A stretch of DNA of 64,000 nucleotides. Origin: CAVTHW01 sp963734625 (GTDB taxonomy: Bacteria; Acidobacteriota; Terriglobia; Bryobacterales; Bryobacteraceae). This document shows, piece after piece, positions 52,864-60,776 of this stretch. Every line of letters starts with the position of its first letter. Position 1 is the first letter of the stretch. The notes under the pieces were generated by a model. That model saw only the letters and a program-made list of their open reading frames with translations. It was not told the DNA's origin and searched no databases. The stretch lies in the NCBI GenBank assembly GCA_963734625.1, contig CAVTHW010000003.1:682001-746000 (forward strand), read 5' to 3'. The translations under genes were made by a program, and so were the position numbers.

Positions 52864-53766
52864 CTACTTTGGGACCGCCGGCGGCGCACCTCCGGCGCCT
52901 GGCAGATTCGAGCGAACGGCCAGGATGAGGTCGGGTGGCTGTCCCTCTTTCGCGTTGCTGTAGTATCCAACCCGTGTGCCCGGACCGAAGAAGAATGCAT
53001 CACCCTGCCTGGCCGGGTGCCGGGCATCCTGCCCGTCAGCGGTCTTGCCAGCGACCATATCCCCGCTGCCGCGCATCAGAATGTAGATCTCCTCTTCCCG
53101 GGGATGGCTGTGTGGATTATTCGTGCCGCCCGGCAGGAACTCCATGATGAAGAGGCTGGTCATCTCGCTCGCCGCCGCCAAGCGGTCGCGCTGGCTTTGG
53201 GTCGTGCCCATCAGCAGCTTGAACTTGGTGGTCGGCCCATGGCCACTCAGCACCTGAAGCTCCACGTTGGTGGCGGTTGAGAGCATCAGCTGGGGTGTGG
53301 GAGCCACCTGCCTGCCTGGTGGAATCTTGTAGCCCATTACAATCACCCGCACGGGCGCGCTGGTGCTGTTTGCGATCCCGTGCTTCAGGTTGATGGGCAG
53401 GTACATGAAGTCGTCCTGCTTGATGGGAACCTGCCGGCCGCCGTAGATCAACGTCCCGCTGCCTTCGAGAACGTAGTAGATCTGCTCCTCCGCAGGATAG
53501 CTGACCGCGGCACTCGCACCGCCCGGGCCTACGGTGAGTTCACCGTAGCGGGCGACCCCGACAAGCTTGTCCGCGTCCTTGTCGCCAATGCCGAACAGGG
53601 GTTTGTAGGAAGCTCTTTTCGCATTTAGGGTCAGGTCGTCGGGCCGCGGCTGGATGTCTGTTATCGACCGCCGCAGGAAAAACGGATCCGCGGCACCCAG
53701 AGAGGACGCGAGGCACACGGCCGCGAGAATCAACACTGTCGAGGCCCTCAGAAAACTATCGCGCAT
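52864..53766 (-). CDS. Exported bicupin protein
   Basis: 300 residues. The signal peptide ends near S-L-G-A-A-D. Two cupin barrels follow. The first has E-E-Q-I-Y-Y-V-L-E-G-S-G-T-L and L-P-I-N-L-K-H-G; the second has N-P-H-S-H-P-R-E-E-E-I-Y-I-L-M-R-G-S-G with a complete H-x-H-x5-E metal set and G-P-G-T-R-V. Only the C-terminal cupin appears able to bind metal fully. Bicupins of this kind act on sugars or aromatic acids. AAAGGGGTG precedes the ATG. It starts a three-gene operon with the enolase-like enzyme and the Gfo/Idh protein. Confidence 0.85.
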   Translation of the reverse strand: MRDSFLRASTVLILAAVCLASSLGAADPFFLRRSITDIQPRPDDLTLNAKRASYKPLFGIGDKDADKLVGVARYGELTVGPGGASAAVSYPAEEQIYYVLEGSGTLIYGGRQVPIKQDDFMYLPINLKHGIANSTSAPVRVIVMGYKIPPGRQVAPTPQLMLSTATNVELQVLSGHGPTTKFKLLMGTTQSQRDRLAAASEMTSLFIMEFLPGGTNNPHSHPREEEIYILMRGSGDMVAGKTADGQDARHPARQGDAFFFGPGTRVGYYSNAKEGQPPDLILAVRSNLPGAGGAPPAVPK

Positions 53767-54070
53767 GTCACCCCTTTCAGCTCATCAGTGGTCGGACGTC
53801 CACTCGGATAGCATCAATTGTACGGCAACGACGAGCAAGCTGAGCTACGAGAATCAGAGAACTACCGACGGGCCAGCAGGTTATCGTCGACAAATGTTCT
53901 AAGAACAAGATCGCCTTCTCGGTCCGAGGGCCCCACTCGGGTCGCTTCCGATTTCGCTGGAAGGCCGCCAGTTGAAGGCGAAGCACCGCCCTAATTCCCT
54001 CTAAGGAGCGTCGGTGACGGCGAGTGGCGCGTGAATCGGCAGTATGATTTGACACGGGAGTATAGGCCCT
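53767..54070. other. Intergenic region without a recognisable gene
   Basis: 304 bp between divergent genes. The cupin side carries a TACAAT box on the minus strand (about 53822) and a GGGGTG Shine-Dalgarno. The lipoprotein side has TTGACA at 54047-54052 but no -10 box at usable distance before the start. The middle (53850-54000) shows no coding pattern I trust. Confidence 0.4.
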
Positions 54071-54610
54071 ATGGCCCAACCGAGAATTGCTGGTGCGATC
54101 ATCTCTATCGCCATCCTGTTTATAGTCGCGTGCAACAGCCATGACCGCGCAGGAAAAGACTTTTTCGACATACCTGTTCCTGAAGGGCAGCGGACACTGG
54201 CGGTTGACGCGGTCAATAGGTTGCGCAATGCGCTTAACTCCGGCTCGTGCCAGTCCATTTACGAGCAAGCTGGTGCACTCTTTCGTGCTCAGCCGCTAGG
54301 GGCGTGGATGAGCCAATGCAGAGAGTTTAGAGACACGTTAGGATCATGGCAGACTTTTAGTGCTTCCTCGGCGCAGAGATGCGGCGGGGGACCGTCCGAG
54401 GTCATAGTGTGTGTCAGAGGGACGGCTGGATTTGTAAAGGGTACCAAGGAAGTGGACGTGGCCTGGGTGTTGGACAACGAGCGCACGCAGTTGATGTGGA
54501 TCAGCTTGAGACAGAATGAGGGCACTTGGGTGCAAATGCCGCCGTCGCGACAGCCCCGCATTTTCGACACGCCACCGCGGCCGTTACCTAAGAACGACTC
54601 CGCTGGATGA
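54071..54610 (+). CDS. Putative lipoprotein
   Basis: 179 residues. The signal A-G-A-I-I-S-I-A-I-L-F-I-V-A-C ends in a lipobox (I-V-A-C, Cys at about residue 21). The mature part contains a cystatin-like alpha+beta pattern: L-R-N-A-L-N-S-G-S-C-Q-S-I-Y-E-Q-A, then V-D-V-A-W-V-L-D-N-E and M-W-I-S-L-R-Q-N-E-G-T-W-V-Q-M. It is similar in feel to DUF4019/DUF3887 proteins. Codon use is less GC-biased than in neighbours, so it may have arrived by transfer. No partner is evident. Confidence 0.65.
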   Translation: MAQPRIAGAIISIAILFIVACNSHDRAGKDFFDIPVPEGQRTLAVDAVNRLRNALNSGSCQSIYEQAGALFRAQPLGAWMSQCREFRDTLGSWQTFSASSAQRCGGGPSEVIVCVRGTAGFVKGTKEVDVAWVLDNERTQLMWISLRQNEGTWVQMPPSRQPRIFDTPPRPLPKNDSAG

Positions 54611-54827
54611 ACCAGCGCAACCCTTAGAAACGGACAGTCGCCCACTACTCATCCCTGAGGCAAGTCCGAGGACCGGGAACTTCTCCATCGGCTGTCAGCA
54701 TGTTCAGCGTGTGGGTTTGTGAAGTATACAATTCCGCTGATTCCCCTTTAAAAAAAGCCCGGATGGGAGTATGCTTCATTGATGGTGGAAACGGACCCGG
54801 AAGTTTGGGGCCAGGGAGGCGAATTAG

Positions 54828-56039
54828 ATGTCAACCAGGCGATCATTCCTGATTGGTTCCGCGCTAACGTCCGCCGCATCGCGGTCCGCGGTTGGCGCGA
54901 ATGACAGAATCCGCGTGGGCTTCATCGGCGCCGGTACTCGCGGCGCTTACATGGCGAGCGTCGCCGAAGAGTTCGAGGACTGCCAAATCCTCGCCATGTG
55001 CGACGTCTACAAGCCGGCTCTGGAAAAAGCGGTGGCCGGCTTGAAGGTCAGCAAGCCGGACAGCTACTCGGATTACCGCCGTGTTCTGGAGCGCAAGGAC
55101 CTCGACGCCGTCTACATCGCCGCGCCCGACCACTGGCACTCGCAATTGATCATTGAGGCCGCTCAGGTGGGCAAGGACGTCTACTGCGAGAAGCCGCTGT
55201 CGAACAATATCGAAGCGGCCTGGAAGGCCGTGGACGCCGCCCGAAGATACAAGCGAGTGGTGCAGATCGGCCTTCAGCAGCGCAGTTGGGACCACTTCCA
55301 GAAATGCTGCGAGCTGGTGCGGAGCGGCATGTTTGGAACCATCTCCCACGCGGCCTTGCACTGGCTGGGAAGCTACGCCCGCCCCGCGGAACAGCCCTCG
55401 GATCCTCCGGAGGGCTTGGACTGGGAGCTGTTCCAGGGTCCCGCGCCGCGGAAATCCTACTCGCCATCGCGGCAAAGGAGCTGGCGCAGTTACTACGACT
55501 ACGGCGGGGGCATCATCACCGACCAAGGCGTGCACGTGGCGGATGTCGTGCATTGGTATCTTAATGCGAAGGCGCCTAAGAGCGCCTGCGCCGCGGCGCA
55601 GTACGTGAGTGTGCAGCCTCCCAATCCGGAGTGCCCGCCGGATTCCTTCATGATCGCCTGGCAGTACGACAACTTCGTGATGTCGTTCACCAACGCCTAT
55701 ATGCCGCAATTGGACTACCCCGCCGATCAGGGCGATTACTTCTATGGGAACCGCGGCGTGCTGCATGTAAACCGCCAGAGCTACACCTACAGGCCGCTCC
55801 CCTCGAGAGCCCCGGCGCCTCCGTTTGAAGCCTTCAACACGAAGTTCCCCTATGTCGGCAAGCCTTCCGACTCGGCCCATATCCGTAATTGGCTGGACTG
55901 CATCAAATCGCGCGGAACGCCTATTACCGATGTGGAAACGGGCTTCTACTCCACGCTGCCTCTGCTGATGGGAGTGCTCGCTGTGCGCTACGGCAAGACG
56001 TACTACTGGGATGATCAGGCCAAGGAGGCCAAAACCTGA
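54828..56039 (+). CDS. Gfo/Idh/MocA-family oxidoreductase with Tat signal (2)
   Basis: 403 residues. The Tat motif S-T-R-R-S-F-L-I-G is followed by a canonical Rossmann motif F-I-G-A-G-T-R-G. The E-K-P motif is intact (Y-C-E-K-P-L-S-N-N-I), with A-P-D-H-W-H just before it. The catalytic-domain H-V-A-D-V-V-H-W is typical of the family. GGAGG precedes the ATG by 9 nt. It overlaps the next gene (TIM barrel) by one base (TGATG), so the pair is translationally coupled. The couple is likely to oxidise a sugar (for example to a 3-keto derivative) and isomerise or cleave it. Confidence 0.93.
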   Translation: MSTRRSFLIGSALTSAASRSAVGANDRIRVGFIGAGTRGAYMASVAEEFEDCQILAMCDVYKPALEKAVAGLKVSKPDSYSDYRRVLERKDLDAVYIAAPDHWHSQLIIEAAQVGKDVYCEKPLSNNIEAAWKAVDAARRYKRVVQIGLQQRSWDHFQKCCELVRSGMFGTISHAALHWLGSYARPAEQPSDPPEGLDWELFQGPAPRKSYSPSRQRSWRSYYDYGGGIITDQGVHVADVVHWYLNAKAPKSACAAAQYVSVQPPNPECPPDSFMIAWQYDNFVMSFTNAYMPQLDYPADQGDYFYGNRGVLHVNRQSYTYRPLPSRAPAPPFEAFNTKFPYVGKPSDSAHIRNWLDCIKSRGTPITDVETGFYSTLPLLMGVLAVRYGKTYYWDDQAKEAKT

Positions 56040-56965
56040 TGGATCAAGACCGGCGCCAATTCCTCCTCGGCGCGGCGGGAGCGCTGGGCGCCGCCCGGGC
56101 CGCCACACGAGGTATGAAGGTCTGCCTGAACACCGGCAACATCGGCGTCAAGGCGAACCTCCGGCAGCAGATCGAGTACGCGGCCAGCTATGGCTTCGAA
56201 GCCGTGGACCCCAGCATCAACGAACTGGCCGCGCTCTCGGACTCCGCCCTGAGCCAGTTGCTCGATGACCTGGCGGCCAAGAAGCTGGTCTTCGGTTCTC
56301 TGGCCCAGTCGGTTCCGATAACGCAGCCGGACGACAAGTTCGCGGAGTGGATGAAGACCAACCTGACCGGATGGGCGAGGACGCTCGAGCGGGCTCGCAT
56401 GACCCGCTTCTGCACCTGGATCTCCCCCTCCGACAACCGGCTCACTTACTTGCAGAACTTCCAACTGCATAGCCGCAGGATCCGCGACGTGGCCACTCTT
56501 CTCGGCGACCACGGTGTCCGTTTCGGACTCGAATACGTCGGACCCAGAACCTCCTGGGCCAGCGGCAAGTATCCGTTCATCCACACCATGGAGAGCATGA
56601 AAGAGCTGATCGCGGAGGCGGGCAAACCCAACCTCGGCTTTCTGCTAGACAGCTGGCACTGGCATAACTCCGGTGAGACGTCCGCGGATATCCTGACCCT
56701 GAAGAACAGCGACATTGTTGCCGTCCACGCCAACGACGCACCCAAGGACGTCCCGCGCGATCAGTTGAAGGACGGCCAGCGCGAGATCCCGCTGGCCACT
56801 GGCGTGATCGACATGGCCGGTTTTGTCAACGCCTTAAATCAGGCCGGCTATGATGGGCCGATCGCCGCCGAGCCCTTGGGTTCCAGCGTGCGTACGCTGC
56901 CCCCCGAACAGGCCCTGGCCACGGTCGCCGACGCGATGAAGCGGACAATGGCCCTCATCCGGTAG
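56039..56965 (+). CDS. Xylose-isomerase-like TIM barrel (sugar phosphate isomerase/epimerase family), Tat signal
   Basis: 308 residues. The Tat-like signal D-R-R-Q-F-L-L-G-A-A-G begins the protein. The barrel carries G-F-E-A-V-D-P-S-I-N-E-L, then G-L-E-Y-V-G-P-R (metal Glu), L-L-D-S-W-H-W-H-N (Asp and His) and V-H-A-N-D-A-P. P-I-A-A-E-P-L-G near the end gives the final Glu. The metal set Glu-Asp-His-Glu is complete. It is coupled by overlap to the Gfo/Idh oxidoreductase. Family members isomerise ketoses or act on 3-keto sugars. Confidence 0.88.
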   Translation: MDQDRRQFLLGAAGALGAARAATRGMKVCLNTGNIGVKANLRQQIEYAASYGFEAVDPSINELAALSDSALSQLLDDLAAKKLVFGSLAQSVPITQPDDKFAEWMKTNLTGWARTLERARMTRFCTWISPSDNRLTYLQNFQLHSRRIRDVATLLGDHGVRFGLEYVGPRTSWASGKYPFIHTMESMKELIAEAGKPNLGFLLDSWHWHNSGETSADILTLKNSDIVAVHANDAPKDVPRDQLKDGQREIPLATGVIDMAGFVNALNQAGYDGPIAAEPLGSSVRTLPPEQALATVADAMKRTMALIR

Positions 56966-56979
56966 CGGGTCTAGTGCAA

Positions 56980-57819
56980 TCACACGTCGCAGAGGCTGAT
57001 CGCCTTGTCGAGCGACGTCAGCGGGTCTTTCGTCGGGCCGTACTCGTGGGACAGGTACCCGGTGAAGCCCGCGTCCACGATCGCCTGAGCGATGGGGCGG
57101 TAGTTAAGCTCCTGCGTCTCGTCCGGTTCATGGCGGCCCGGGTTGCCCGCGGTGTGGAAGTGGCCGAGCCACTGTATGTTCGCCCGGATGGTGCGAATCA
57201 CGTCCCCTTCCATGATCTGCATGTGGTAGATGTCGTACAGCAGCTTCACCCTCGGCGAGTTGACGCGCTTGGCAACCTCGACGCCCCACCAGGTGTGATC
57301 GCACTGGTAGCCCGGATGATCCACCTTGCTGTTGAGCAGCTCAATGCACAGCGTTACCCCCTTGTCCTCGGCGACGGACTTGATGCGGTTCAGGAACGCC
57401 ACGCTGTTATCGATGCCCTGCTCGTCGGTCAGGTCCTTGCGATTCCCGGCCAGGACGATCACGTTGGGAGCTTTAATGCTGGCCGCCCACTCGATGATGT
57501 CGCGGAAAGGCTTCTCATACTTGTCGTGATTCTCGGTGCGGTTGATTCCGCTGTTGATGCCGGAGGGGCCCGAGACCATGGTCGAAAGCAGCCCATACTT
57601 CTGGAGTGTGGGCCACTCCTTCTGTCCGACCAGGTCAATGCCCTTCAACCCCAGCCGCGCCGCCTCCCGGCACATGTCGTCCAGGGTCATCCCCCTCCCG
57701 AAACAGCCCCTCGTAACACCCTGCTTCAGGCGGCCTTTGCGGGCTACCGGCTGCGCCGTCTGCCCAAGCGCGGGCACGGCTGCCGCTAATGGTAGAAAAG
57801 TTCGTCGCGTCATGTGCAT
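56980..57819 (-). CDS. Hydroxypyruvate isomerase-like TIM barrel, Tat signal
   Basis: 279 residues. The start M-T-R-R-T-F-L-P-L-A-A-A-V-P is a Tat-like signal. The barrel shows V-T-L-C-I-E-L-L-N-S-K-V-D (metal Glu), L-L-Y-D-I-Y-H-M-Q (Asp, His) and G-H-F-H-T-A-G-N-P-G-R-H-E-P-D, a hallmark of Hyi-type proteins. The final Glu lies in Y-L-S-H-E-Y-G-P. All four metal ligands are kept. It probably isomerises a small 2-keto/hydroxy sugar. It is followed after 14 bp by the convergent stop of the other TIM barrel; the CE15-like gene lies 14 bp upstream, on the same strand. Confidence 0.9.
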   Translation of the reverse strand: MHMTRRTFLPLAAAVPALGQTAQPVARKGRLKQGVTRGCFGRGMTLDDMCREAARLGLKGIDLVGQKEWPTLQKYGLLSTMVSGPSGINSGINRTENHDKYEKPFRDIIEWAASIKAPNVIVLAGNRKDLTDEQGIDNSVAFLNRIKSVAEDKGVTLCIELLNSKVDHPGYQCDHTWWGVEVAKRVNSPRVKLLYDIYHMQIMEGDVIRTIRANIQWLGHFHTAGNPGRHEPDETQELNYRPIAQAIVDAGFTGYLSHEYGPTKDPLTSLDKAISLCDV

Positions 57820-57833
57820 CCTCTCACTCTAAC

Positions 57834-59087
57834 TTATTTGAGGTGTTTGTCGGCAAAGTTCAGATACTGCTCCCAGTCGTACACGGTGATGTCGTGCTTG
57901 CCGAGGCGGACGTGGTAGGCCACGGTGTTCTGAATGGGCTGGCCGACCGCCGGCATCCGGTCGGTACCGAGATCCTGTTTGCCGAGCAGCCTGTAGACCG
58001 GACCTGCCGCCACCGCGGACAGGAATTCGCCGCGCGGGTCGGCCCACAAGTCCTCCTCGGCGCTGGCTACGTAGAGCGGACGCGGGGCGATCAGCGCCAG
58101 GAGCATGTGGTGATCCACGGGAAGATCGTCCTCGCGGCCGCTGTAGTTCTTGTAGTTGGCGCAGAACCAGTGCGGGAAACTCCGGTTCAAGTCGGCGATG
58201 GTCTCGCCGAAGCGGCGCCGGCTGAGCGCGGCCCCGCCTTCGCCGGAGTCGTTGGAGATGACCATGGCGAAGCGCTCGTCCTGCGCTCCGGCCCATAGGG
58301 CGGCCTTCCCGAGGCGGGAGTGTCCATGGACAATGACTCGCTTGGGATCCACGCTCTTGTCGGTTTCCAGGTAATCCATGGCGCGGCTCAGGGCCCAGGC
58401 CCAGGCGCCGATGGCAGCCCAGTCGTCAGCAGCGGGAGCCGTCTGCCCCGGCTTGAAGAAAAGCGGCCGAATGCCGTACTTAATCCCACCGTTGAAATCC
58501 GGTTCGATGTCGTAGTAGTAGGCCGTCGCCACTCCGTATCCACGCTCCAGGATCATTTCCACCGGCCAGCGGCTGATGGAGGAGCCTCGGGAATCTTCCG
58601 TTGCCGGCCGCTTCTCTTGCTTGCTCCAGACCTCTCCCAGGCGGATGCCCGGATCGCGACTAACCGTGAGGTTGCCGGTGAAGTTCCACCCCAGGAAAAC
58701 CGGAACGGGATTCTTCGCCGCGGCAGGCAGGTAAATGAGGAGGTTCATCGCGGGCCCGTCCTTGTCGCCCGAGAACTTGACCAAGACCTCCTTGCGAATC
58801 GCCTTCCCTTCCAGGGCTTGTTTGTCGATCGACGCGAGATTGAAGGTCATCCCCGCGGGCCGTCCTGGGCTGCGTCCATACACCTGGCTCCGGAACAGTT
58901 CGAGAATCTCGGGCCGGCGTTTGCCGAACCACGTCGCGGCGTCCCGAACCGGCGCGCCGCTCTGAAGTATCAGCGGGTCCGGCAGGGCGTACTTGGGGAC
59001 CTTCGCTTCGTCGTAGTTCACTCCGGCTTGCTGGGCATAACCCAGCGCCGCGAACATTATCAATGTGGTCAGGTATGAGGTAGTCAC
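57834..59087 (-). CDS. CE15-like glucuronoyl/acetyl esterase, exported
   Basis: 417 residues. A short signal peptide (L-I-M-F-A-A-L-G-Y-A) starts at GTG 59087. The body is an alpha/beta hydrolase with the nucleophile elbow V-H-G-H-S-R-L-G-K-A (Ser, with the following Arg that marks glucuronoyl esterases). D-S-G-E-G-G-A-A-L is a possible acid region, and H-W-F-C-A-N-Y and D-D-L-P-V-D-H-H-M-L are present. CE15 enzymes split ester bonds between lignin alcohols and glucuronoyl xylan. A TACAAT box with AGGAG downstream is seen 30-40 nt before the GTG. It is probably co-transcribed with the TIM barrel. Confidence 0.88.
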   Translation of the reverse strand: MTTSYLTTLIMFAALGYAQQAGVNYDEAKVPKYALPDPLILQSGAPVRDAATWFGKRRPEILELFRSQVYGRSPGRPAGMTFNLASIDKQALEGKAIRKEVLVKFSGDKDGPAMNLLIYLPAAAKNPVPVFLGWNFTGNLTVSRDPGIRLGEVWSKQEKRPATEDSRGSSISRWPVEMILERGYGVATAYYYDIEPDFNGGIKYGIRPLFFKPGQTAPAADDWAAIGAWAWALSRAMDYLETDKSVDPKRVIVHGHSRLGKAALWAGAQDERFAMVISNDSGEGGAALSRRRFGETIADLNRSFPHWFCANYKNYSGREDDLPVDHHMLLALIAPRPLYVASAEEDLWADPRGEFLSAVAAGPVYRLLGKQDLGTDRMPAVGQPIQNTVAYHVRLGKHDITVYDWEQYLNFADKHLK

Positions 59088-59156
59088 GGTGGGTCAGTCT
59101 CCTAGCTGTTGTCGATTGTACATCCATCCGGCTCCGTTGGTATTCTAATGAGCACT

Positions 59157-59927
59157 ATGCCATGGCGAACCTTCTTGCTTATGCTCCTGGCGGCAGCCGC
59201 GCCGGGGCTTTCGCAGACCGCGCAGCCCGTGCAGCCCAACGCCGCGGGCATGTCGTTCCTGCACATTCATCTGATCGTTCGGAATACGGATGCCCAGCGA
59301 AGCTTCTGGGTGGCTCTGATGGGCGAGACCCCGCCCGCCGGGGGGCGCGGACTGCGTGTCGGCGGCGCTTCGGTGTCTATCCAGCAGGGTGAGTCGAACG
59401 GGGGCAGCGACGGAACGGCTATCGATCACGTGGCGTTCCGGGTCAAGAGCCTGAAAGAGACGCTGGCGAGGGTTGAAGCGGCCGGCGGCAAAGCGTCGTC
59501 CGCGGCGCCCAACTCCACCTTCGTAACCGCGCCGGAAGGGGTGAAAGTGGAACTCATTGAGGACGCCTCTTTGACCTCGCCCATAATTCAGGACCACGTC
59601 CACCTGGCGTCTCGCTCCGCGGTCGAGGCGCAGAGGTGGTATGCCAAGACCCTCGGGGCGGTTCCGAACCCGGCGGGACCGGGGTGGGTCATTCCCGGGG
59701 TTGTGCTCCAGATCTCCGAAGCTCAGGCCGCCGCTCCGACCAAAGGGCGGGCGCTCGACCACATCGCTTTTACCTCCGCCAACGTGGACGATTTCTGCAA
59801 GCGGCTGACGGGGATGGGGATTGCCTGGGAGCCGATAACGAAGGTGGGAGGTGGCGCTCGCGGTTACACCATGGTCCAGGATCCCTGGGGCGTGTACATT
59901 GAGTTCATGGGCCCGATCGCCCCATAG
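59157..59927 (+). CDS. Exported VOC (glyoxalase-like) protein, two domains
   Basis: 256 residues from ATG 59157, beginning P-W-R-T-F-L-L-M-L-L-A-A-A-A-P as signal peptide (an ATG three codons earlier is possible). It then has two VOC modules. H-L-I-V-R-N-T-D-A-Q-R-S-F-W opens the first. D-H-V-H-L-A-S-R-S-A-V-E-A-Q-R-W-Y opens the second, which ends D-P-W-G-V-Y-I-E-F-M. His and Glu candidates for metal binding are present (H-I-H and I-E-F). The substrate is unknown. A TATTCT box is 10 nt before the ATG. Confidence 0.8.
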   Translation: MPWRTFLLMLLAAAAPGLSQTAQPVQPNAAGMSFLHIHLIVRNTDAQRSFWVALMGETPPAGGRGLRVGGASVSIQQGESNGGSDGTAIDHVAFRVKSLKETLARVEAAGGKASSAAPNSTFVTAPEGVKVELIEDASLTSPIIQDHVHLASRSAVEAQRWYAKTLGAVPNPAGPGWVIPGVVLQISEAQAAAPTKGRALDHIAFTSANVDDFCKRLTGMGIAWEPITKVGGGARGYTMVQDPWGVYIEFMGPIAP

Positions 59928-59941
59928 GCCGGCGGCTGTCA

Positions 59942-60712
59942 TTAAAGGTTAGCGGGACCGGGGTCCGCGGTCAATTCACTCACCAATCGCCGCATGCGGC
60001 GATAGTGCGAGCCCTTCCAGTAGGCTCTTCCGCACTGCGGGCATTGGCGAAACTCCACGAATGACGCAGCGGCGCGAGGCGGGAGCAGGGGCAGCAGTTG
60101 TTCTCTTGGAACCTGTGCCAGGACGCCGTTGCATGCCATGCAGCGCGTGAATGGCCGGACCGAATGCGCGAGATCGAAGCGTTCCAGAATCTCGGCAAGC
60201 TGGTGGCGGCTGCCGGTCTGCCGCACCAGGTACCCGTGAGTGACGGCGCTGCGCTTGAGCAGCCCGCGATCTCGGGTGAGCAGGATGCGCTGTTGTTCGG
60301 AAGAGACCTGGGCCAGTTCCGAGTCGCCGGAGCAGTTCCCGTAAACGGTGTCGAAGCCGAGCATACGCAGATAAGCCGCGAGCCTGCCCAGATGCACGTC
60401 CAGTACAAACCTCGGCTCGCGCAAAGCCGAACGGCGGACCTTCAACTCCGGCGTGACGTCGAACGATTCGAACATGGGATACACAGCGATTCGATCGCCA
60501 TCGCGGACTACGTAAGAGAACGGAACAGACTCACCGTTCGCGATGATCAGCTCGACCTCGGTGTGCGGCACGCCGAAACTCTCAATCGTGTCTTTCACCA
60601 GGCCGGGCACGAAGAACGACTTCTCCAGAGTCCTGTATCGCCGGTCCCGGGGAAGATGGTCGTTCAGCTCGCCGTAGAAACGGACGTTGACGCGGGCGGG
60701 TGAGGGCTCCAC
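59942..60712 (-). CDS. Mut7-C RNase-domain protein with N-terminal ubiquitin-like domain
   Basis: 256 residues. The N-terminal 80 residues form a MoaD/ThiS-like ubiquitin fold (V-R-F-Y-G-E-L-N-D and D-G-D-R-I-A-V-Y-P-M-F-E). The rest is a PIN-like Mut7-C domain: F-V-L-D-V-H-L-G-R-L-A-A-Y-L-R-M-L-G-F-D-T and L-L-T-R-D-R-G-L-L-K. A zinc-ribbon C-M-A-C and C-P-Q-C-G-R-A-Y-W-K-G-S-H completes it. Acidic residues in D-V-H, D-T and R-D-R are candidates for the nuclease site. The role is unknown; the fusion is a known architecture (Mut7-C_ub). GTG start. Confidence 0.9.
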   Translation of the reverse strand: MEPSPARVNVRFYGELNDHLPRDRRYRTLEKSFFVPGLVKDTIESFGVPHTEVELIIANGESVPFSYVVRDGDRIAVYPMFESFDVTPELKVRRSALREPRFVLDVHLGRLAAYLRMLGFDTVYGNCSGDSELAQVSSEQQRILLTRDRGLLKRSAVTHGYLVRQTGSRHQLAEILERFDLAHSVRPFTRCMACNGVLAQVPREQLLPLLPPRAAASFVEFRQCPQCGRAYWKGSHYRRMRRLVSELTADPGPANL

Positions 60713-60776
60713 ATCCTCATGCTAGCGCCGGCAGCCAGAGTCGAGAAGCGCTCAAATTGGCGTGGCGGGGGCTACG

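Noticed and set aside
51422..52963. 513-codon plus frame
   Set aside because: Antisense shadow of the enolase-superfamily gene, which has all metal ligands on the minus strand.
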